Assembly (NCBI GenBank): GCA_964450345.1
Contig: CAYVEL010000002.1
Location: 1 to 64,000 of the forward strand
DNA from: JAPLZH01 sp964450345
GTDB lineage: Bacteria > Patescibacteriota > Minisyncoccia > Phycocordibacterales > PALSA-1337
Direction of reading: 5' to 3'
Length of the DNA: 64,000 bases
Under the pieces are notes generated by a model that was given only the letters and a program-made list of their open reading frames with translations, was not told the origin of the DNA and did no database searches. Below, in pieces: positions 48,934 through 57,086 of the stretch (position 1 is its first letter; each line of letters begins with the position of its first letter). Position numbers and translations under genes: made by a program.

Positions 48934-49179
48934 ATGGCAAAAGTCTGCGCAGTAACAAAAAAGAGTTCAATAAATGGCGGGGGTTATTCAAACAGAACCC
49001 GTGCTACTCAATTTAACCCTACAGGAAAGGTTAGAAGATATGCTAATCTTCAGCCAAAGAAAATCTACGTTCCTGAACTAAAGAAAACTTTCATTCTTAG
49101 TCTTTCAGCACGTGCTATTAAGACTATTAATAAGAACGGAGCATTTCAGACACTAAAGAAAGCAGGAGTAATTAAGTAA
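48934..49179 (+). CDS. rpmB: Ribosomal protein bL28
   Basis: 81 residues; AKVCAVTKKSSINGGGYSNRTRATQFNPTGKVRRYANLQ aligns with the L28 core (C-x2-TGK ... SH ... R-x-F/W-x-PNLQ). Only one Cys remains, so no zinc ribbon. A TATGAT lies about 25 nt upstream. It is alone on the plus strand and ends at the bidirectional terminator 49192-49230. Confidence 0.93.
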   Translation: MAKVCAVTKKSSINGGGYSNRTRATQFNPTGKVRRYANLQPKKIYVPELKKTFILSLSARAIKTINKNGAFQTLKKAGVIK

Positions 49180-49191
49180 TCTAAATTTAAA

Positions 49192-49230
49192 TACAACAAA
49201 AAACCGGCCAGATGCCGGTTTTTTGTTGTA
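49192..49230. terminator. Bidirectional terminator between rpmB and the ComEC hydrolase gene
   Basis: Perfect 17-bp stem TACAACAAAAAACCGGC / GCCGGTTTTTTGTTGTA with a 5-nt loop; T-runs in both directions. Confidence 0.92.
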
Positions 49231-49234
49231 TTTA

Positions 49235-50089
49235 CTATATATTTATAACAATATCCCCTCTCTCGGCAGTATTTAATATTTTTACATTATTATCTTTCAA
49301 AACATCTAATGTTTCTTTATTTGGATGACCATATCTATTATTTTTCCCAGCAGAAATAATAGCCATACCCCCACCGAACTCTTTAATCCATTTTTTATCA
49401 GAAGAAGTTTTAGAACCGTGATGCCCTACGACTATATATTCTGTTTTTACATAATCCAAAATCTTTGACAAATACCTCTCAATCTTTTTGGGAGAGTCTC
49501 CCATGAAAGTAATAATATTTTTTCTAAAATCAGAAACTGAGTCTTTACTTAATCTAAGTATTAATGAGGAATCATTTACTTTATACCCATTCATTTGTCT
49601 ATCAGGGAAAAGAATATCTAAAGAAAAATCATCAAATCTAAGACTTTTACCTAAATAGCCATGAACTATTCCGGTACCGGTACGACGAAAACACGAGATC
49701 ATATCATTAAAAGATTCTTTATTATCACTTTTTGGCGGAATAACTAATAGGCCAACATCATATCTCCCACATAGATCAATAAAGCCAAAGTAATGATCCT
49801 TATCTGCATTAGTAACCACAAGTGCACTTATGTCTCTCTTCCAGAATGGTAGATATTTACCAATTTTCCTAATCAGAGAGTTATCTGGTCCACCGTCTAT
49901 AATCACAATGTCTTTTGGTGATAGGTCTAAAAGATTGGAACTGCCCTGCCCAATGTCTAATACGACAGCCTTCGGAATGAAATTAAAATACCTACTATAT
50001 ATAGAATACGAAACAGATACCATAGATATAATAAGGACTATATATACTAAGTAACCATAACGATTAGCCATGATATTTAATTTATCCAT
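49235..50089 (-). CDS. ComEC C-terminal metallo-hydrolase as a separate protein
   Basis: 284 residues. One N-terminal membrane helix (about 14-31) anchors a metallo-beta-lactamase domain like the C-terminal part of ComEC/Rec2: VVLDIGQGSSNLL, IIDGGPD, TNADKDHYFG (canonical T-H-x-D-x-D-H; the first His is Asn here), GHHGSKTSS and SAGKNNRYGHPNKETLDVL. In ComEC this domain is thought to degrade the non-transforming DNA strand. It is split from the channel gene (50737-52161), with sod on the opposite strand between them. Confidence 0.85.
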   Translation of the reverse strand: MDKLNIMANRYGYLVYIVLIISMVSVSYSIYSRYFNFIPKAVVLDIGQGSSNLLDLSPKDIVIIDGGPDNSLIRKIGKYLPFWKRDISALVVTNADKDHYFGFIDLCGRYDVGLLVIPPKSDNKESFNDMISCFRRTGTGIVHGYLGKSLRFDDFSLDILFPDRQMNGYKVNDSSLILRLSKDSVSDFRKNIITFMGDSPKKIERYLSKILDYVKTEYIVVGHHGSKTSSDKKWIKEFGGGMAIISAGKNNRYGHPNKETLDVLKDNNVKILNTAERGDIVINI

Positions 50090-50148
50090 TAGCCGAGTGT
50101 ACTATATAGATATATAATTCTAATAAAGAAATATAAAATAAAAATCAA

Positions 50149-50730
50149 ATGACTCAATTCATAGAAAAGAAATTTAATATCCCTGAACTTAAAGGAATAT
50201 CTAAGAAAAACATAGACGAACATCTAGGTCTTTATTCTGGATATGTTAAAAACACTAATAATGTTTTAAATAAGATTAACGAACTTTCTGCAGACACAGA
50301 AAAAAATCTATACCTTATAGGAGAACTTGGAAGAAGGTTTTCTTTCGAATATAACGGTATCAAAAACCATGAATTATATTTTTCACAGTTAGAGGGAGGT
50401 TCCGTCGCTTTGGAAAAAGAATCTGAATTGTCTAAAAAAATATCAGAACAATTCGGAAGTTTTGAAAATTGGATTTCAAAATTTAAAACTTTAGCAATGA
50501 CTCGTGGAATTGGATGGGCAATGTTATATCACGATAAAGAAACTGACACCTTAATTAACTCTTGGGTAGATGAACAGCATTTAGGTCAGCTTCAGGGACT
50601 CTCTCCTATTTTTGCATTAGACATGTGGGAACATTCTTATGTAGCGGATTACAATCCAAGTGGAAAGAAAAAATATATCGAAGATTATTTAGAGAATGTA
50701 AACTGGAAAATAGTTTCTGAAAGATTTTAA
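50149..50730 (+). CDS. sod: Fe/Mn superoxide dismutase family protein
   Basis: 193 residues. Metal ligands H25, H74, D158 and H162 (DMWEHSYVADY) match the four-ligand set of Fe/Mn-SOD. The usual HH pair and gateway residues near position 30 are altered (LGLYSGY). The enzyme converts superoxide to H2O2 and O2. The choice of metal cannot be read reliably. A TATAAT at 50113-50118 gives a leader of about 24 nt. It is placed between the two halves of comEC, convergent with the channel half. Confidence 0.9.
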   Translation: MTQFIEKKFNIPELKGISKKNIDEHLGLYSGYVKNTNNVLNKINELSADTEKNLYLIGELGRRFSFEYNGIKNHELYFSQLEGGSVALEKESELSKKISEQFGSFENWISKFKTLAMTRGIGWAMLYHDKETDTLINSWVDEQHLGQLQGLSPIFALDMWEHSYVADYNPSGKKKYIEDYLENVNWKIVSERF

Positions 50731-50736
50731 ACCGTC

Positions 50737-52161
50737 TCAAAACTTTAAAGAATTAAAAGGAATAAAATTAGCATACTCCACTACACTAATAATGTAGTGG
50801 AGTATTGCGTGTGTTGGAACAGAAAAAATGTAAGAAATTAATTCTGAAATAAATCCTACAATCCCAACTAAAAAAGCTGCGAGCATCGCATAAGGAATAA
50901 ACGGTAAAACTAATAAATTAGTTACTGGAGATATTAAAGAAATATTTCTCATATTAATAGCAATATATGGCACAGTTAAAATTTGAGCGGAAAGTGTGCT
51001 CGATAAAGTTTCTCTCATGGCGAATTTTTCAGTTATAAAAAATAATTTATTTTTCATCCAATCTCCGAAGGTCGCGAGACTTACTGTAGCTAAAAAAGAT
51101 AACTGAAAAGATGTATCGTAATTTATAGAAAACGGATTAAACAAAACCATTAAAAAAGCTGAGACAAAAAGTGCACGCCACATATCGTAGTCTCTTCGAG
51201 TGAGTTCACCGACACACATAATTAATGTCATGATAAAAGATCTCATCACTGTAGCTGACCAACCAACAGTAGTACAAAAAATCAAAAGAAATAAAACTGA
51301 ATAAATAAATTTTGTTCTTCTAGAAAATCTATTGAGTAAAAGTGCGACCATTGCTGCAATGATGGTTATGTTAAATCCAGAAAGAACAATTATATGTGAG
51401 AGACCGGCATCTCTAAAATCAGATTCTAATTTATCTCCGAGACCACTTTGGTCTCCGAGTAGTACTCCCCCAGCGAGAGAAGACTCGGGTTCACTAATTA
51501 CATTTTTTATATTACTTAAAAATTTATTACGCAGTCTGTATAAAAATTTCTTTAAAGACTGTCCTTTATCTACTACTAAAATTTTCTGTGAAGTCAGTAT
51601 ATGAGAAACATTTTTGTTTCTAAGATAGTCAGGATAATTAAAAGATGTTTCGGAATTCTCCAGCTTAAATTTCTCCGGTTTTTTTATGAAACCCCTGATA
51701 TTAATATGATCTCCATGTTCCACATTAGTTAAGTTACTATCATTAACTAAAACATAGTGTTTAATACTTGTGGAACTTGTTAGCGATGTTTCATCACTTA
51801 AAAACAGAAAAGTATTTTTACCGTTTTTATAAGAAATATCACTGACCACTACTCCTCGTAAATTTACATTTTGCTTATTAACAGTCGAGATATTTTTATC
51901 AAAATGAAAATGAAAAAATGTAGTTAACAGCATCCCGAATAACAAAAATATTAAGGGAAGCAAAAACTTCGTATAACGGTGAAAACGAAAAATAGTTCCC
52001 CAACCCACCAAAGAGAGGAGGGGTATGATAATCATTATTAACGAGAGATAAGTATTAAAACCTAGAAACTTTAGCCAATCATACTCATGAATCATGTTAC
52101 TCATATAGCAAGCAACAAGAAAACAAGAGATGTTTATCTCAATCTTATACCTCTCGTACAT
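50737..52161 (-). CDS. comEC: ComEC/Rec2 DNA-uptake channel, membrane part
   Basis: 474 residues. There are several N-terminal helices, then the OB-like extracytoplasmic domain (DUF4131-like, residues about 95-195), then the Competence domain with GDQSGLGDKLESDFRDAGLSHIIVLSGFN and about eight helices. It lacks the C-terminal hydrolase, which is the separate gene at 49235-50089. ComEC transports single-stranded DNA into the cytoplasm after pilus-mediated capture. A TAGAAT sits 6 nt before the ATG. Confidence 0.9.
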   Translation of the reverse strand: MYERYKIEINISCFLVACYMSNMIHEYDWLKFLGFNTYLSLIMIIIPLLSLVGWGTIFRFHRYTKFLLPLIFLLFGMLLTTFFHFHFDKNISTVNKQNVNLRGVVVSDISYKNGKNTFLFLSDETSLTSSTSIKHYVLVNDSNLTNVEHGDHINIRGFIKKPEKFKLENSETSFNYPDYLRNKNVSHILTSQKILVVDKGQSLKKFLYRLRNKFLSNIKNVISEPESSLAGGVLLGDQSGLGDKLESDFRDAGLSHIIVLSGFNITIIAAMVALLLNRFSRRTKFIYSVLFLLIFCTTVGWSATVMRSFIMTLIMCVGELTRRDYDMWRALFVSAFLMVLFNPFSINYDTSFQLSFLATVSLATFGDWMKNKLFFITEKFAMRETLSSTLSAQILTVPYIAINMRNISLISPVTNLLVLPFIPYAMLAAFLVGIVGFISELISYIFSVPTHAILHYIISVVEYANFIPFNSLKF

Positions 52162-52167
52162 CTATAA

Positions 52168-52173
52168 ATTCTA
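52168..52173 (-). promoter_or_regulatory. -10 element for leaderless comEC transcription
   Basis: TAGAAT on the minus strand, 6 nt before the ATG at 52161; no clear -35. Confidence 0.35.
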
Positions 52174-52229
52174 CAGATGAGAGATAAAGTTTTAATAAAG
52201 AAATTCTAAAGAAAAGATAAAGATTTCCT

Positions 52230-52997
52230 TTAGTTTATCCACTGTTTAACCACAGCCTCCTCTTCCATTAGATCTTTTACTTTTTTAAATTTTGCACCCT
52301 TAACACCCTTTACTCGAGCTTCACATTCAGCCCATGTTTCGTGTTTCATCAAAATCTGATTAACATAACTTATGTAATAACCACTTTTAGGCTTCTTACT
52401 TACAGTTACAATGTTATTCATATCGGAAAGTCCTTTAGATTCGGTATTTTTAAATTGTCCTTTTGTCTTAGAAGAAGATCTTCTTTCACCTAGGTTTACT
52501 GCTTTTTCGTATTCACTTTCATCACCGTCAAAAAGCTTCACATCTTCCTTCGTAGCAAAACCATTCGCAATAATGTCACATCTCTCATTAACATGAACAC
52601 CTGAATGACCAGCAACTTTAGACCAAGAAACTTTCATCTTAGAAGTATAAAAATGTAACTTCTCCCATAGATCTCTGTTAGCTACTTCATCTTCCATTTT
52701 ATTAACCCATCCATTCTTCATCCAGCCAAAAATCCATTTTGTAATTCCATTTATCAAGTACGCGGAATCAGAACAAATCTCTATCTTTATATCCTCGTCT
52801 TTATTAAAAATATTTTCGTATACAAATTTTAAAGCCTCGATGGAACTATTAATTTCCATTTTATTATTAGTACTTTCATCACCTCCGTATCCACCAAGTT
52901 CTTTAACTTTATTATCAAAATAAATTACAGCAGCCCATCCTCCAGGACCAGGATTACCTATCGAAGAACCGTCTGTATAAATTTTTATTGCTTTCAT
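52230..52997 (-). CDS. rnhA: Ribonuclease H1 with a C-terminal viroplasmin-like (HBD) domain
   Basis: 255 residues. The RNase HI domain (1-150) has D9, E48, D77 and D141 for metal binding, plus H131. It cuts RNA in RNA-DNA hybrids. A linker of about 50 residues leads to GYYISYVNQILMKHETWAECEARVKGVKGAKFKKV, which resembles the hybrid-binding/viroplasmin domain. That domain is N-terminal in most RNases H1, so the order here is reversed. It lies 7 nt downstream of recJ; TATAAT-N6-ATG overlaps the recJ end. Confidence 0.9.
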   Translation of the reverse strand: MKAIKIYTDGSSIGNPGPGGWAAVIYFDNKVKELGGYGGDESTNNKMEINSSIEALKFVYENIFNKDEDIKIEICSDSAYLINGITKWIFGWMKNGWVNKMEDEVANRDLWEKLHFYTSKMKVSWSKVAGHSGVHVNERCDIIANGFATKEDVKLFDGDESEYEKAVNLGERRSSSKTKGQFKNTESKGLSDMNNIVTVSKKPKSGYYISYVNQILMKHETWAECEARVKGVKGAKFKKVKDLMEEEAVVKQWIN

Positions 52998-53004
52998 ATT
53001 TTAA

Positions 53005-54720
53005 TTATAATATTTCTAAAATTCTAAGTCTTAATTCTGAAGCACCTCTGAAATTATTTTTCTCTAAACTAAATATCACATTCACTTTATCACCCTTCTT
53101 TTCTTTAATCTCTGAATCGGGACTTTTAGCGAAAAACTGAATTCCTTTTATTCTATTATTACCATCAGAAAAAACAAATTCCAAATGTTCTTTACTCTTA
53201 CCGAAAATTTTAACTGCTTCCACCATAACTGATCTTAGCAAAAATACAGGCTTTGGATTATCCATTCCGAATGGTGATAGTCTACTTATTTCTGAAAAAA
53301 GTTTTTCATTAATTTCACTTATATATAATTCTGCATCAATCTCTGAAACTTCTTCGAGTTCCTCCCTCCCTACTTTAGAGATCGCCTTCGTTAATTCTTT
53401 TTCAAAATCTAAAATTTTATCTTCCTTCAAACTAAAACCCCCAGACCCTTTATGTCCTCCAAATGCTGAAAGAATTCCGGATGGAATAGCTTCAAAAATT
53501 TTTAAAATATTAAAACCTTCTGGAGCACGACATGAACCTTTCACCACATCACCTGCCTTTCCCCAAAGAAAAACAGGAATATTATATTCATCAATTAAAT
53601 TGTTTGCGACGGGTCCAAGCAAAGAAGGTCTCCACTCTGGGCTTCCTGTTACGATCACATTTCCAATATCACCATTAGTCTTTTTTATTTCTAAAATTTT
53701 TCTGACATGTTTTGAAATCCCAGCAGTAGTTCCTTTTCTTTCTGTATTTATTTTTTCAAGTGTGCGCGCAAGTTCATCTCCAGTTTTTTCATCTTTCGCA
53801 ATTAATAATTGGTAAGCGTGATCTGCCTCTCCCATACGAGAAGCTGCGTTGATTCTAGGAGTAATAGAAAAAGTTACATCTTCTTCTGTTAAATAATTTG
53901 AATTAATTCCTAAAATCCAAAGTAACTTTTTTAGACCATGACGTTTTGTTTTTCTCAAAACTTTCAAACCGAAATATGCGAGCGCTCTATTCTCATCTAC
54001 TAATGGCACCATGTCAGATAAAGTAGCAAGCCCCACCATATCAAGTAACCATTTCTCTTTTCCCACACCCATACCAAAATCCTTTTTCTTGAGAATTCCC
54101 TGAATTAATTTAAATGCTACACCCGCTCCACATAATCCCTTAAAAGGATACCCGGCATCAGGTAATTGAGGATTTAAAATAGCGAAGGCTTTAGGTAGCT
54201 TTCCATCCTGTGGTAAATGATGGTCTGTAATAATAACATCTACTCCAAGCTCATTTGCCCTATCCACCGCTTCATAATCCACCACCCCACAATCTATCGT
54301 AATTAAGAGTTTCACCCCCTTATCAGCCAATTCTTCAACTAGGTGGGCATGTAAACCAAAACCATCATCCGCTCTATGTGGTATATGAAAAATGGAATTA
54401 TTCTTATCATGACCGATATTATCTAGAAATTCATTCATTATTACAGCGCCCGGAATACCATCGGCGTCATAATCGCTGTAAATACCGATTTTTTCACCTT
54501 TTTCTATAGCAGAGATAACCCTATCTACTGATTTTTCCATATCTTTTAGTAAGAATGGGTCATGTATGTGCTTTTCATAGCTAGGATTAAGAAAATTTAG
54601 AATCTCATCTTCTGTCTTTAGTCCTCTGTGAAATAGCAAATTAGCCAAAACTGGATGAAAACTGCCAAAATTCGCTCTTTCTTTATCCGTTAAAGTTTTT
54701 TTAACCTTGAAGTCTCTCAT
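53005..54720 (-). CDS. recJ: Single-stranded-DNA exonuclease RecJ
   Basis: 571 residues from ATG at 54720. The DHH motifs are all present: DYDADGIPGAV, TIDCGVVDYEA, ITDHHLP, and C-terminal GGHKGSGGFSL (DHHA1) followed by the OB domain. It degrades ssDNA 5'-3' in RecF-type recombination and mismatch repair, and could process DNA taken up by ComEC. TATACT lies 7 nt before the ATG, so it looks leaderless. A start at 54762 is rejected as it covers that promoter. Confidence 0.95.
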   Translation of the reverse strand: MRDFKVKKTLTDKERANFGSFHPVLANLLFHRGLKTEDEILNFLNPSYEKHIHDPFLLKDMEKSVDRVISAIEKGEKIGIYSDYDADGIPGAVIMNEFLDNIGHDKNNSIFHIPHRADDGFGLHAHLVEELADKGVKLLITIDCGVVDYEAVDRANELGVDVIITDHHLPQDGKLPKAFAILNPQLPDAGYPFKGLCGAGVAFKLIQGILKKKDFGMGVGKEKWLLDMVGLATLSDMVPLVDENRALAYFGLKVLRKTKRHGLKKLLWILGINSNYLTEEDVTFSITPRINAASRMGEADHAYQLLIAKDEKTGDELARTLEKINTERKGTTAGISKHVRKILEIKKTNGDIGNVIVTGSPEWRPSLLGPVANNLIDEYNIPVFLWGKAGDVVKGSCRAPEGFNILKIFEAIPSGILSAFGGHKGSGGFSLKEDKILDFEKELTKAISKVGREELEEVSEIDAELYISEINEKLFSEISRLSPFGMDNPKPVFLLRSVMVEAVKIFGKSKEHLEFVFSDGNNRIKGIQFFAKSPDSEIKEKKGDKVNVIFSLEKNNFRGASELRLRILEIL

Positions 54721-54727
54721 GGAAAAA

Positions 54728-54733
54728 AGTATA
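54728..54733 (-). promoter_or_regulatory. -10 element for leaderless recJ transcription
   Basis: TATACT on the minus strand, 7 nt before the ATG at 54720. Confidence 0.4.
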
Positions 54734-54769
54734 ACACGATATATAATAAAGACTCTAAACAATAATTAA

Positions 54770-55135
54770 ATGAATAACTGTATTTTTTGTAAAATAGCTA
54801 AAAAAGAGATCCCCGCAAATATAATTGCAGAAGATGATGATTTTATAGCTTTTCTAGATATTAATCCCCTATCAACAGGACATACCTTAATAATTCCAAA
54901 GGAGCACTATAGATGGGTCTGGGATGTAGAAAATGCAGATGAATATTTCGAAATGACTAAAAAAGTTGCTCTTGGTCTTAAAAAGGCTTTTAATGTCGAA
55001 GCTATACACTCAAAAATAGTTGGTGAAGAAGTTCATCATGCCCATATCTGGGTATATCCTGATCCTAAAGCACACATAGGAGTAGATAAAAAAGATTTTG
55101 AGAATGTAAGTAAAATTCTAAGACAGAATTTATAA
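54770..55135 (+). CDS. HIT-family nucleotide hydrolase
   Basis: 121 residues. CIFCKIAKKEIPANIIAEDDDFIAFLDINPLSTGHTLIIPKEHY is the classic HIT N-terminus, with two Cys of a possible zinc site. The histidine triad reads HHAHIW (usually HxHxH). It acts on AMP-linked nucleotides such as AMP-amidates. Divergent from recJ. TATAAT lies at 54742-54747. A very long hairpin terminator follows. Confidence 0.93.
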   Translation: MNNCIFCKIAKKEIPANIIAEDDDFIAFLDINPLSTGHTLIIPKEHYRWVWDVENADEYFEMTKKVALGLKKAFNVEAIHSKIVGEEVHHAHIWVYPDPKAHIGVDKKDFENVSKILRQNL

Positions 55136-55138
55136 CAA

Positions 55139-55198
55139 ATAAAAAGCGCCATTTTTCTAAAGACAATAATTTGTCTTTAGAAAAATGGCGCTTTTTAT
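55139..55198. terminator. Perfect 28-bp hairpin between the HIT gene and pgk
   Basis: Arms 55139-55166 and 55171-55198 are perfectly complementary with a 4-nt loop (TAAT). Core GCGCC, then T-run, then an AAAGACAA apex. It resembles the shared-apex hairpins in design but lacks the TTACAATC loop. Bidirectional between convergent genes. Confidence 0.9.
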
Positions 55199-55200
55199 GT

Positions 55201-56331
55201 TTAAGAAATAATCGAATCGTTCAAAGCATCAATTCCAGGAAGTGTAGCATTACCAAGATAATCAATCATCGCGCCTCCACCAGTAGAAACGAAAGTTAAT
55301 CTATCTTCTACATGCAATCTAGCTAAGGCGGCAACGGTATCTCCACCTCCTACTATAGTACTAGCGCCACGATCTGTAGCTTCAGCTAATACCACAGCGA
55401 GTCTTAATGTGGCCTTATCAAAGCCTTTTTCATATTCTCCAAGAGGTCCATTCCAAACTATGAATTTAGCTTTCTTAATCTTCTCTTCCAATTCATGCAT
55501 TGTACCAGTTCCTGAATCATAAATAATCTCATCTTTCTTAAGACTATTAGCAGGACAATTTCTAACTGACTGACCATTAAAAGCCACAACATCAGAAGGG
55601 AGCATGATTTTAGGTTCACCAAGTAAATTTACAACCTCACTTCTATCATCTGAAAGTTTAGACTTACCTACCTCCCAACCATTCTCTTTATAAAAATCAT
55701 TACTAAGTGCACCTCCCACAAAAATATCTTCAGCAGAATTTAAAAATCTCTTAATTAAAGGAACTTTAGTCTCAAACTTCGCACCACCTAAAATAAATAA
55801 GAATGGGTGACTAGGACTAAAAGCCGAACTTAAATTACTAACTTCATCCAAAAATAGAAAACCTGCATAAGAAGGAAGAAACTTAGTAATAGCAGAGATA
55901 GAAGCATGGGCTCTATGTGAGACAGAAAAAGCCTCATTTATATAGTAATCCGCACTTCTAGCTAGTTCTTTAGCGAATTCTTCATCGTTTTTCTTTTCAC
56001 CTTCATAATTTCTTAAATTCTCCATCAATACGAAGTTACCGTCTTCAATCACTCTTACTTTTTGAGTAGCCTCTTCTAGATCTTTTGCGAAAGTGACCTG
56101 AATAATATTCTGTAAATAGTGATAAACCGGCATCAAAGTCTTCTCCTCGCTTTCTATATGAGCAATAATTAAAGTCTTTGCTCCAGCTTTAGATAAAAAT
56201 TCCAAAGTCTTTTTTGATCTCTCTATTCTATGAGCATCACGAACCGTTCCACCAACTATCGGAACATTTAAATCCAGGCGAAGAAGAACTCTTTTGCCTT
56301 TTAAATTTTTTATATCCGATATCTTTTTCAT
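55201..56331 (-). CDS. pgk: Phosphoglycerate kinase
   Basis: 376 residues, slightly short (usual ~390-415). RLDLNVPI, the substrate-binding R in AHRIERSKKTLEF, EAFSVSHRAHAS, GGALSNDF and the nucleotide site IVGGGDTVAAL, VSTGGGAMIDYL are visible. It makes ATP from 1,3-bisphosphoglycerate in lower glycolysis. Its start overlaps the tpiA stop (ATGA), so the two are coupled. Confidence 0.96.
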   Translation of the reverse strand: MKKISDIKNLKGKRVLLRLDLNVPIVGGTVRDAHRIERSKKTLEFLSKAGAKTLIIAHIESEEKTLMPVYHYLQNIIQVTFAKDLEEATQKVRVIEDGNFVLMENLRNYEGEKKNDEEFAKELARSADYYINEAFSVSHRAHASISAITKFLPSYAGFLFLDEVSNLSSAFSPSHPFLFILGGAKFETKVPLIKRFLNSAEDIFVGGALSNDFYKENGWEVGKSKLSDDRSEVVNLLGEPKIMLPSDVVAFNGQSVRNCPANSLKKDEIIYDSGTGTMHELEEKIKKAKFIVWNGPLGEYEKGFDKATLRLAVVLAEATDRGASTIVGGGDTVAALARLHVEDRLTFVSTGGGAMIDYLGNATLPGIDALNDSIIS

Positions 56332-57083
56332 TTTATTAAATTTATTTGATTAATTATGTCAGCGAAACTAATTTTATTTAAACTATCTCTACCTACCAAA
56401 ACTCCATCAACCTCCCCCAATTCTACAATATCTCTAGCATTTCTAACATTTACAGAACCTCCATAAATAACACGTACACTCATAGCTATTTCATGGTCGT
56501 AAGTCTCGGCTAATATTTTTTTAAGAAATAATATAGATTCATGAACATCTTTAGGCTCCAAAGCGGTCTTAGCTCCTATCGCCCAAACCGGTTCATAAGC
56601 AAAAATAATCTTAGAAATATCAGTTTTAGCAATACCGGTAAGAGAATTAACGAGCTGATTCTTTAAATCTGTGAAAAACACACCATGTTCATCTCTAGTC
56701 TTTTCACCGATACATAATATTGGTGTTATTTTTTCATCTAGTAGATTTTTAATCTTTTTAGAAATATCTAAATCACTTTCGCCTAGAGATCTTCTCTCAG
56801 AATGACCGACTATGACAAACTTAACTCCTAAATCGGTAAGCATATTAGCTGTGACTTCTCCTGTATGAGACCCTTCAACAAAACTAGAAACATTCTGAGC
56901 TCCTATGTTTATACCTTTTGCTAATTTAGTTAAATTGGAGATAAAAATAGATGGAGGGCAGATAGTAACCTCTGTTTTACTAGATTTTTCTGCCATTTTT
57001 CTAGCGGCAACAAAAATATCCTTGGCTTCAGATTGAGTATTAGGACCCATCTTCCAATTACCTATAATAATTCTTTTTTTCAT
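56328..57083 (-). CDS. tpiA: Triose-phosphate isomerase
   Basis: 251 residues; GNWKMGPN (Lys), GHSERR (catalytic His), AYEPVWAIG (catalytic Glu) and YGGSVNVRNARDI with GVLVGRDSL (phosphate loop). It interconverts DHAP and GAP. Located 3 nt after the PilX-like gene, so it appears to be in the pilus transcript. Confidence 0.97.
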   Translation of the reverse strand: MKKRIIIGNWKMGPNTQSEAKDIFVAARKMAEKSSKTEVTICPPSIFISNLTKLAKGINIGAQNVSSFVEGSHTGEVTANMLTDLGVKFVIVGHSERRSLGESDLDISKKIKNLLDEKITPILCIGEKTRDEHGVFFTDLKNQLVNSLTGIAKTDISKIIFAYEPVWAIGAKTALEPKDVHESILFLKKILAETYDHEIAMSVRVIYGGSVNVRNARDIVELGEVDGVLVGRDSLNKISFADIINQINLIK

Positions 57084-57086
57084 ATT

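Noticed and set aside
48884..48991. Longer start for the M50 protease
   Set aside because: It would overlap the divergent rpmB gene and lacks family similarity.
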